5,555 bases of DNA. It comes from an uncultured Saprospiraceae bacterium (GTDB lineage Bacteria > Bacteroidota > Bacteroidia > Chitinophagales > Saprospiraceae). The stretch lies in contig CALIQO010000242.1 of the NCBI GenBank assembly GCA_938044055.1, positions 1 through 5,555 on the forward strand, in the 5' to 3' direction. The first letter of the stretch is position 1. The number at the start of each line of letters is the position of its first letter. Made by a program: the position numbers and the translations under genes. Under the pieces are notes generated by a model that saw only the letters and a list, made by a program, of their open reading frames with translations, ran no database searches and was not told the DNA's origin. Positions 1 to 5,555 of the stretch are shown here, piece after piece.

Positions 1-912
1 TGGTGCTGGAGGTGGAGTTAGATCTTTGCTTCTTGCAGATAATGTTATAGACGGTTGACTTGCGTCACCAAATGCATCTATACCTATCAAACGATAGTAA
101 TGGATCTTGTCCGTATGCACTGAATCTTTAAATATGAAAAAATCTGCTTCATTCAATTCTGAAGAAAACATCTGTACATAAGGAACTTCATTGATTCTAG
201 AAAATGATTTTCCATCCATAGACTTTTCTATAAAGTATCCAGAAAATTTTTCTTCATGATATGCTCTTTCCCACAATAGATGAACTTCATTTTCCTTTCC
301 AAGGGCATCGTATAGCAGCGGTTGCGGGGTAGATCTATTTCGATTCGTTATCTGGTAAGATTCTCTAGGAAAGAAATTTCCTGGGGTCGCTGCCACCTTA
401 TAGCTATAAGTAACTTCTGAATCTATGTCTCTATCGATGTACATCAGACCAGCCATCTGAGCAGCTGTTTTATCCATGTCGGAGGCGTAGTGTACAAGCG
501 ACCACCTGTTCTTGAAATTATCGATTTTTTCCATTAGGCTGGCATCTCCATCCTTATAGGTGTTTTCCCAGTTTCGATGGATGTTCTGCAAGACAACTAC
601 GAGCATATCTGGATTACTTGCGCTTGAAGCAAATGTTTCTATTTTTTCTTCAGTCCATGGTTTTACTTCATCGATCAATACATACGCATTTTCAGGGTCT
701 GATAAATCCTTCCGATATATGGATACGGGTCTGGATAGATGATGGAACCATAAATCCGGTTCATCATAACCCCAGCGTAGGGCGATGCTGTCACCATAAT
801 GCTTACTGATTAAGTGGATGTCTCCTTTAAATTGGTTACTTACAGACCTTTCCTGACTCAATAGTAGGGATGGTGTTGTAAGAAGAATGCATAGAGTGAT
901 TGCTATTCTCAT
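1..912 (-). CDS. Exported fibronectin type III domain protein, C-terminus outside window (partial)
   Basis: From the ATG at 912-910 the frame is open for 304 codons to the window edge without a stop, so only the N-terminal part is seen. Residues 1-19 form a signal peptide: Arg2, a hydrophobic core, and a probable cut before Gln20 in LLLSQE. No lipobox is placed suitably. Residues 33-183 look like an FnIII-type sandwich: DSIALRW resembles strand B and VTYSYKVAA resembles strand F. About 70 mostly helical residues (85-155) appear to be inserted between them. Residues 197-298 are a second, clearer FnIII domain with VHLLWERA, GYFIEKSMDG and HYYRLIGIDAFG. A proline-rich linker (TPPPAP) then leads to what is probably a further domain. 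FnIII domains usually mediate binding or act as spacers in extracellular proteins, and no enzymatic motif is visible. The ATGA overlap with the giant gene upstream suggests the two products act together, perhaps as a surface complex; that is inference. The start is supported by both the overlap and the signal peptide. Confidence 0.95.
   Translation of the reverse strand, partial: MRIAITLCILLTTPSLLLSQERSVSNQFKGDIHLISKHYGDSIALRWGYDEPDLWFHHLSRPVSIYRKDLSDPENAYVLIDEVKPWTEEKIETFASSASNPDMLVVVLQNIHRNWENTYKDGDASLMEKIDNFKNRWSLVHYASDMDKTAAQMAGLMYIDRDIDSEVTYSYKVAATPGNFFPRESYQITNRNRSTPQPLLYDALGKENEVHLLWERAYHEEKFSGYFIEKSMDGKSFSRINEVPYVQMFSSELNEADFFIFKDSVHTDKIHYYRLIGIDAFGDASQPSITLSARSKDLTPPPAP
19..324 (-). 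other. Fibronectin type III domain
   Basis: Residues 197-298 of the FnIII protein have the expected order of FnIII landmarks: a Pro start, strand B with its core Trp (VHLLWERA), strand C with GYFIEKSMDG, strand E/F with HYYRLIGIDAFG, and a closing Ser-Gln-Pro-Ser turn before the last strand. The length of about 100 residues matches the family. Confidence 0.8.
448..660 (-). other. Helical insertion within the first FnIII-like domain
   Basis: Residues 85-155 of the FnIII protein, starting PWTEEKIETFASSAS, read as amphipathic helices rich in Glu, Lys, Asp, Asn and Met. They sit between a strand-B-like DSIALRW and a strand-F-like VTYSYKVAA. An FnIII domain is normally about 90 residues, whereas this unit spans about 150. 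The insertion is inferred from sequence pattern alone; the segment could instead be a separate small domain between two degenerate sandwiches. Confidence 0.5.
856..912 (-). other. Signal peptide of the FnIII protein
   Basis: The first 19 residues are a short basic start (Met-Arg) followed by a hydrophobic core rich in Ile, Leu and Thr and a Leu-Leu-Leu-Ser end before Gln-Glu. This is typical of a Sec signal peptidase I substrate. Cys8 lies too early and in the wrong context for a lipoprotein cut, so a lipoprotein is unlikely. Confidence 0.85.
909..912 (-). promoter_or_regulatory. ATGA stop/start overlap (translational coupling site)
   Basis: On the minus strand the giant gene ends CAA-TGA and the FnIII gene starts ATG-AGA, sharing ATGA. 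The bases just before it (TCTAACAAGCA) contain no good Shine-Dalgarno sequence. This fits termination-reinitiation coupling and the weak use of Shine-Dalgarno sites known in Bacteroidota. The coupling itself is inferred, not demonstrated. Confidence 0.85.
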
Positions 913-3900
913 TGCTTGTTAGATTTAAATGAAAGGGTTACAGAAGTTCCGTTTACATGAGTGTAGTCTTCGTACGATGTGTTGTATGTAAATTTTATTT
1001 CATTGGAAAAACGAGTAAGTGTTTCATAAGAACTGCCCCCATGAGTATGAGTTAATATCTGAAATGGTCCATCAACCAAGTCGCTATTTTCAATGGCCGT
1101 TTTTACACGTTTGATTTCTGCTAGAAGACTGGTAATAGTTGCATCTGAATATGCTTGACCCAGTGGAGGCGTCCCGAGGGCATAACTATTCTCGGTGAAA
1201 TCAATATTCTCTTCCGCCGCTTCTACCATCTGGTAGGCATCATCGATGATATCATCTGTTACATAGTACTTTATCTTAAGGATGTTTTCAGTAGATATAC
1301 TTTCTATAGTACCTCCTGCAGCTATATCTATTGTTGATAAGTTTTGTGCACCTGTTTCTTCTTTAGAATATATATTCGGGCCTCTATGAGATGTATTATT
1401 ATTTATAAATAGGCTACCAAGATCGATTTGATTCAATATAATATCATCATCTTCTTCATCTTGCTTGATGTATGATCCTATATTGACATGTTCATTAAGG
1501 GGTTGACTTACATCTTCTCTCCAGTCATAATGAAAGGAGTAATCATAATTGTCATATAACCTGGGCCATCTATACTTTACAGTGTCACATCTATAATTCA
1601 AAGGGTAAGTAGAAGGTCCCCTTATGCCACCTCCTCCTGTATCGTTCCACCCAGAACCGACTTGATCAAGTATGTCATTGTCGTTGATCTCATCCATGAT
1701 TTCATCTACAAGATCTCCATCGATGCAAGTGAATACACCATACCAGTTATCGTAGTATGCTGAATTCCATATTTCTGTAAATTCTTCTAAAACGGGTTTT
1801 ACTTCATCTCTTAAAAAAGGACTGGTAAAAGGATCTTCTATAGAAACTTTAGGTTCAGCACTATAGTAAGAATCATCATCTAGTTTTCCTATGATGTCGT
1901 ATTCGTCGAATCCTTCAGTTCCTACTATGTCTAATCGTTGAAATCCATCTTTATATTCAATTTCGATATTCGCCTCAGCCATTTTTTCAGTCAAGGTATT
2001 ATACTTGCTGGTTTCGAATATGAAAGAGTAAATCAACTCTTCACCGGCACCTACCGTATATGCAGGAGACAGATCTGGAACCAGAGGAGTGACTTCATAG
2101 GAGAAGTCCACATCTTTACCTCCGATGTTGCTATAATTACCCTCAGCAATGGTAATAAGATTGTAATTGAATTCTTGTTGGAGGTTGTCAATTGCACCGA
2201 CTTTGGATCGAATCAACTGAGCTAGAAACTCCGTATTGTTGTCTAATGAAGCTGGTCTATCCCACTTCGCTTTCATATTTGCCGATTCATAGATGAGCGG
2301 AGCACGGTATACTTCTTCCTGGGTTTTATTGTTTTTTATGACCACTTCATAATCGTACGATTTTCCTTGTATGTCTTCATCGTAGAAATAGAAGTCTTCT
2401 AGGTTGTCTCTTGTATGGACATACATCTGATGGGTCGTTTCACCTTGCATGTAGAATTTCTGATTTCTAAAAGGCTTCGTTTTTCCTATTTGATCTTCAT
2501 CGATCTGACCCGGAAGAGCCATGGTTGTAAAAGTAATTTCCCTGGATTCTTCCCATTCCTCTCCATCGATACTGACCTTATTCCAGTAAGCACTTTTTCC
2601 TGGGACGTAGTCAATATATTCTTCAGCATAAACCTTAATGTTCATGGTGTATTCCTTTTCTTCCTCGTCCCCCTTTAATCCTGTCAGTGCTTCTTCTGGA
2701 TTGTATGTTGCTGATCGTCCATCTTCTGCGATTAAATCATAACGGGTATCTCTTTCTGTGTCTCCACAATTGGTACATTCTTTAGAAAGTGAAAAGTCTT
2801 CTTCGTCAAGCATCGCTCGAAACTTGAATATTCTAGTTTCCCACGGAGTGATCGGATCGATGCCTGGTATTTCTATGGATTCCCCGATGGGTACAGTAAA
2901 GGAAACGGTGGGACTGACGAATGGATCTATGTCTCGAGTGGTCATCTCATCAGGATAAGATTCCGCTATTATCGGAAAGTCAAATGGACTTGTTACAGGA
3001 GGCACACATTTCTCACCTACGGATATCATCATTCTGGTTGATCCCTTGATGGTGCCATTAAGAAGAGAGTATGATAGAGACGCTCTCCCGTCTAACCACA
3101 TCGGATCTGGTCCACCAGCTTCAACCATAATGGCGGCAATGAGGTGCATCACAACTACATCGATTTCCTTACCGAAAAGCTTTCCTTTCACACCGATTTT
3201 TCCTTCCATTCCGGCATACGCTCGACCAGTTCCATACCACCCATTGACTCCGGGATCTTCTATTATACTTCCAGCGGATGTATAACAGATATTGTCTTCA
3301 TTCTTAACTAACAGAATGTCCAATCCCGCATAGATGGCTAAGCTGGCATAGAAGACAGCATTGATTTCACTAGAAGCGATGGCGTGTACACCGAATGCAA
3401 GACCATGACCTGTCTGACCTTCTTGTGAAGCGCGTTCTTCTTGTTCTAAAGCATCACCAGAAAAATTGTTATCGTCTTCATCTTGACCTGCTGATAGGGC
3501 TGCAATCTGATCTGGAGGTGGAGGCAGATAAGTAGGTATATTCTGTCCGACCATAGCATATCCTAGAATGGCCGCTGATTGCTTGATGCCTATGTTGTTC
3601 CCACTTTCTTCAGTCTGATCAAGGTTGAATCCAGGAAGTTCCATGACGATCCCAGCGAGGTCATTGTCATATGGATTCCCTGCATTAAAGAACCAGAATA
3701 CATCATCGTCATCGCTATTGCTCTCGTGGTCTATCATGTCTTCAGAAGCAATGATGAATTCATTAGAGATTAATTTCTTATCGGTACCAGCTCCATACAA
3801 TAGGTTAGGAATGATGTCAGCATAAATTTCATTCTGCCCTTGGACAGCAACCTTGGTTGAACCATTGATGTCCTGGAAGGTGAGACTTGTTACTGAACTT

Positions 3901-5555
3901 CCATACAATCTTGCATCATCGCGCATGTCGTAAGAAGGAGCAAGCATCCAGAAGTCACCACCGAGGGATAATTCTGCCAGCCGGTTGTCTTGCCATGTTC
4001 CAGAGATGAATGGGTCTACCATAAATAATGGATCTGATATAAGACTCATGCTCGTTCTTGCCACGAAAGACTTAGTACCGAAAGAAGGTGTCGGTTTTAG
4101 ATCCAATTCTCCAGAAGCATCCTTGCCATCTGCCATCATTCCATCGATTACATCTGCACCTAACTGAGGAGCATCTACGTTCCAGTATACTCCTCCGCCG
4201 AAACCATTAAGTGCAACTACAGGTGGACCCAGATATATACCTGGAGAAAATCGGAGCAATCCATCTACATACCACCACCCATAATAATCTTCTGTTCCAT
4301 ATTCTCCATCATCGGCGCTTCCTGCTTTTCCGAATCCTGCACTCAATTGAAGGTTGACCAACCCTAGCCCCAGCTCTATCTCATCACCCGTAAATCCTCT
4401 AGACCCATCATCATATTCTTCCAGGCATACTTCCCCTTTCAATGTGAATGGACTGATACTCATCCCTTCATCTCCACCGATGCGGCCGCATAGAAGTTCT
4501 ATGCCTGTCGGCTTAAACCGCTTCAATCCGTTTTCGTCGAAATCAAGGTTGCTACTTAATCGGAGTCTTGTACCTATAGCTACTTCGAGAGGTCCTCCAG
4601 ATAGAGAAAGATCTACATCGAAATCAATAGCCAGTTCACTTCCTTGAAGGGTCAATTCTAAATCGTTAATAGAGATGGGGAATCCGTCTATGGTTTCTTG
4701 AGGAGATGCACCGTCTGCATCTACACCATCAGGAAGACCTTCTGTAAAAAGATCAGGCAAGTCATCCACATCGTAATCATATCCCTCGAATTCTTCGAAT
4801 TCCCAGACGGGTCCAGAATATAGATCGCCGCAAGTTGCATCTTGAACATCCACTCCAAAACCCAAGGATGATCCAGTTCCATCATTGACATCAGATTCCA
4901 TGATGAAGCCATAGTCATTGTCGTAATTGAGCTGGAAGTCGGCTAACCGGATAGAGAGGTCAGGAATTAATCCAGTGGAGACAAAGTCATCTGGTAGATT
5001 CTCCTGCACATGGATGGCCATCTGACCTTTTAAGAAAGTGTTGATTTTAGTTTCTGTGGGATTCAAGGTGAAGGAAACATAGGAGTTGGGACACAGGGCT
5101 ACTTTGGCCAGAGACAGTGGCATCTCTACCAAACCATCTGGAACAGCTATGGCGTAAAATTCATAATCTTCGTTGTCATTCTTCTCCATAATAGCGGTAT
5201 ACTTTAAGAAGTCTCCCTGGCCTAGAAGTGGCGGATTGATAGTCCCCATTAATCTGCCTTCTGTAAGATTGTTGTTGAGAATACTCATCCTTACAGTATC
5301 CAGTGAGAAGCCCCAGCCGTCAAGAGATCCCTGGTTAACATCTACTAGATTTAGGACATTGATGTCTAGAGAAAGTCCTGTAGAACCGATCATGATATTG
5401 CTCAGCGCCGCGCCTTCTCGGACATTATTTTTTGTAAAAGTAGGTGGCGTAAGTAATTCTCCGTTTTGAAAATAAAAGCCTTGCCATGTAAGCCCGAGTC
5501 CTCCCATTCCTTCTAATTCATGACCTACAGGGAAGGAAATTCCTGGGGGATTATC
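909..5555 (-). CDS. Giant modular beta-rich probable surface/secreted protein, N-terminus outside window (partial)
   Basis: The visible part encodes 1548 residues and ends with TGA at 911-909. The frame stays open from the Met codon at 5507 to the window edge (16 more codons, reading DNPPGISFPVGHELEG). That Met is therefore internal and the real start lies beyond 5555. Residues here are numbered from the Met at 5507. Residues 37-200 form a Gly/Leu-rich beta module with a DGWGFSLD-like motif. Residues 275-445 are strand-rich and end in GFGGGVYW. Residues 603-665 run from WFFNAGNP through GYAMVGQNIP into a PPPP stretch, followed by an acidic linker to about 700. Residues 799-834 carry a GPDPMW...G...C motif. 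Residues 866-998 look Ig/FnIII-like and end in ITFTT. The C-terminal third is very acidic, with two short helices near 1408-1475. No catalytic motif, convincing transmembrane helix or known sorting domain was seen. The modules recall large uncharacterised Bacteroidota proteins (from memory, unverified). A structural or adhesive surface role is inferred only. The gene overlaps the next one by four bases. Confidence 0.95.
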   Translation of the reverse strand, partial: DNPPGISFPVGHELEGMGGLGLTWQGFYFQNGELLTPPTFTKNNVREGAALSNIMIGSTGLSLDINVLNLVDVNQGSLDGWGFSLDTVRMSILNNNLTEGRLMGTINPPLLGQGDFLKYTAIMEKNDNEDYEFYAIAVPDGLVEMPLSLAKVALCPNSYVSFTLNPTETKINTFLKGQMAIHVQENLPDDFVSTGLIPDLSIRLADFQLNYDNDYGFIMESDVNDGTGSSLGFGVDVQDATCGDLYSGPVWEFEEFEGYDYDVDDLPDLFTEGLPDGVDADGASPQETIDGFPISINDLELTLQGSELAIDFDVDLSLSGGPLEVAIGTRLRLSSNLDFDENGLKRFKPTGIELLCGRIGGDEGMSISPFTLKGEVCLEEYDDGSRGFTGDEIELGLGLVNLQLSAGFGKAGSADDGEYGTEDYYGWWYVDGLLRFSPGIYLGPPVVALNGFGGGVYWNVDAPQLGADVIDGMMADGKDASGELDLKPTPSFGTKSFVARTSMSLISDPLFMVDPFISGTWQDNRLAELSLGGDFWMLAPSYDMRDDARLYGSSVTSLTFQDINGSTKVAVQGQNEIYADIIPNLLYGAGTDKKLISNEFIIASEDMIDHESNSDDDDVFWFFNAGNPYDNDLAGIVMELPGFNLDQTEESGNNIGIKQSAAILGYAMVGQNIPTYLPPPPDQIAALSAGQDEDDNNFSGDALEQEERASQEGQTGHGLAFGVHAIASSEINAVFYASLAIYAGLDILLVKNEDNICYTSAGSIIEDPGVNGWYGTGRAYAGMEGKIGVKGKLFGKEIDVVVMHLIAAIMVEAGGPDPMWLDGRASLSYSLLNGTIKGSTRMMISVGEKCVPPVTSPFDFPIIAESYPDEMTTRDIDPFVSPTVSFTVPIGESIEIPGIDPITPWETRIFKFRAMLDEEDFSLSKECTNCGDTERDTRYDLIAEDGRSATYNPEEALTGLKGDEEEKEYTMNIKVYAEEYIDYVPGKSAYWNKVSIDGEEWEESREITFTTMALPGQIDEDQIGKTKPFRNQKFYMQGETTHQMYVHTRDNLEDFYFYDEDIQGKSYDYEVVIKNNKTQEEVYRAPLIYESANMKAKWDRPASLDNNTEFLAQLIRSKVGAIDNLQQEFNYNLITIAEGNYSNIGGKDVDFSYEVTPLVPDLSPAYTVGAGEELIYSFIFETSKYNTLTEKMAEANIEIEYKDGFQRLDIVGTEGFDEYDIIGKLDDDSYYSAEPKVSIEDPFTSPFLRDEVKPVLEEFTEIWNSAYYDNWYGVFTCIDGDLVDEIMDEINDNDILDQVGSGWNDTGGGGIRGPSTYPLNYRCDTVKYRWPRLYDNYDYSFHYDWREDVSQPLNEHVNIGSYIKQDEEDDDIILNQIDLGSLFINNNTSHRGPNIYSKEETGAQNLSTIDIAAGGTIESISTENILKIKYYVTDDIIDDAYQMVEAAEENIDFTENSYALGTPPLGQAYSDATITSLLAEIKRVKTAIENSDLVDGPFQILTHTHGGSSYETLTRFSNEIKFTYNTSYEDYTHVNGTSVTLSFKSNKQ
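2514..2912 (-). other. Ig/FnIII-like domain with CxxC pair
   Basis: Residues 866-998 start with a strand pair around Val-Ser-Phe-Thr-Val-Pro. They continue through a Leu-x-Gly-Leu...Tyr-Thr-Met-Asn-Ile-Lys-Val strand typical of bacterial Ig-like folds and close with Ile-Thr-Phe-Thr-Thr, which resembles the end of Big_5-type domains. An insert contains Cys911-Thr-Asn-Cys914, probably a small disulfide loop or metal knuckle. The family assignment is tentative. Confidence 0.45.
3006..3113 (-). other. GPDPMW...G...C motif segment of the giant protein
   Basis: Residues 799-834 run from Gly-Pro-Asp-Pro-Met-Trp through Ser-Tyr-Ser-Leu-Leu-Asn-Gly and Ile-Lys-Gly to a final Gly-Glu-Lys-Cys. The spacing of Gly, Trp, Tyr and Cys and the alternating hydrophobic pattern suggest paired beta strands closing a domain just before the Ig-like region. 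The function is unknown, and the idea that this is a conserved core motif is my inference. Confidence 0.4.
3402..3542 (-). other. Proline-rich then acidic interdomain linker
   Basis: Residues 656-702 of the giant protein contain four consecutive prolines (662-665), followed by a low-complexity stretch rich in Asp, Glu, Gln, Ser and Gly (such as GQDEDDNNFSGD) with few hydrophobic residues. This is typical of a flexible hinge. It separates the N-terminal beta part from the glycine-rich region that starts near residue 702. Confidence 0.6.
4908..5399 (-). other. N-terminal beta module of the giant protein
   Basis: Residues 37-200 alternate short hydrophobic strands with Gly/Asn/Asp turns and include DGWGFSLD, EGRLMGTINPPL, LKYTAIME and LKGQMAIHV. 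The order (a GW-F-S-D motif, a G-x-I-x-x-P strand, a Y-T strand, then a G-x-M-x-I strand) looks like an organised beta structure rather than a disordered spacer. I recall similar strings from other giant Bacteroidota proteins but cannot name a domain family. Confidence 0.45.

Noticed and set aside
560..809. Two overlapping plus-strand open frames of about 60 codons
   Set aside because: They lie antisense to the well-supported FnIII gene and have no homology-like features. They are shadows of its reading frame.
3306..3365. Possible transmembrane helix in the giant protein (residues 715-734)
   Set aside because: The segment is hydrophobic but contains Asn, Ser and Asp and alternates with Gly in a strand-like way. 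It fits buried beta strands better than a membrane helix.
4354..4647. Plus-strand open frame of 97 codons rich in Ser and Pro
   Set aside because: It is antisense to the giant gene. Its Ser/Pro composition is what Asp/Glu/Gly-rich coding sequence gives on the opposite strand.
4788..4802. Two GAATTC palindromes three bases apart
   Set aside because: They are explained by the coding sequence for Glu-Phe-Glu-Glu-Phe in the giant protein. There is no wider repeat structure.
4721..4918. Minus-strand open frame of 65 codons in another frame
   Set aside because: It lies inside the giant gene out of frame. The giant frame is continuous and protein-like here, so there is no sign of a frameshift.
5173..5469. 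Plus-strand open frame of 98 codons
   Set aside because: It is antisense to the N-terminal beta module of the giant gene, with no supporting start context or recognisable domain.
5505..5507. Met codon at 5507 as the start of the giant gene
   Set aside because: The frame continues open and protein-like to the window edge. No signal peptide follows this Met and no ribosome binding site or promoter precedes it.

Overview
The window is coding throughout. Two large genes lie head to tail on the minus strand and no intergenic space is visible, so the transcription order runs from high to low coordinates. Low-to-mid GC (roughly low 40s % by eye), a signal peptide ending in a Ser-Gln-Glu type junction, no clear Shine-Dalgarno sequence before the internal start, and large secreted beta-rich and fibronectin III proteins together suggest a Bacteroidota bacterium, possibly a marine or gliding lineage. 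This assignment is an inference from style; no marker gene is present.

Positions 5555 to 909 hold most of a very large protein. 1548 residues are visible, and the reading frame stays open past the right edge, so the true start lies outside the window. The N-terminal two thirds looks beta-rich and modular. A proline-rich then acidic linker and a further beta/glycine region follow, then an Ig/FnIII-like segment with a CxxC pair, and finally an acidic C-terminal part ending without a recognisable sorting domain. I cannot assign a biochemical function. Several motifs resemble very large uncharacterised Bacteroidota proteins as I remember them, but I cannot verify that here.

Positions 912 to 1 hold the first 304 residues of a second gene, which runs off the left edge. 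It encodes a signal peptide, an apparent FnIII-type domain interrupted by a helical insertion, a second clear FnIII domain and a proline-rich linker. Its start codon overlaps the stop codon of the giant gene in an ATGA arrangement, which points to translational coupling and co-expression. The second product is clearly exported. The first is probably exported too, but its N-terminus is not visible. Together they look like an envelope or extracellular pair: a huge multi-domain protein plus an FnIII partner. No RNA gene, mobile element, CRISPR array, promoter or terminator could be supported.
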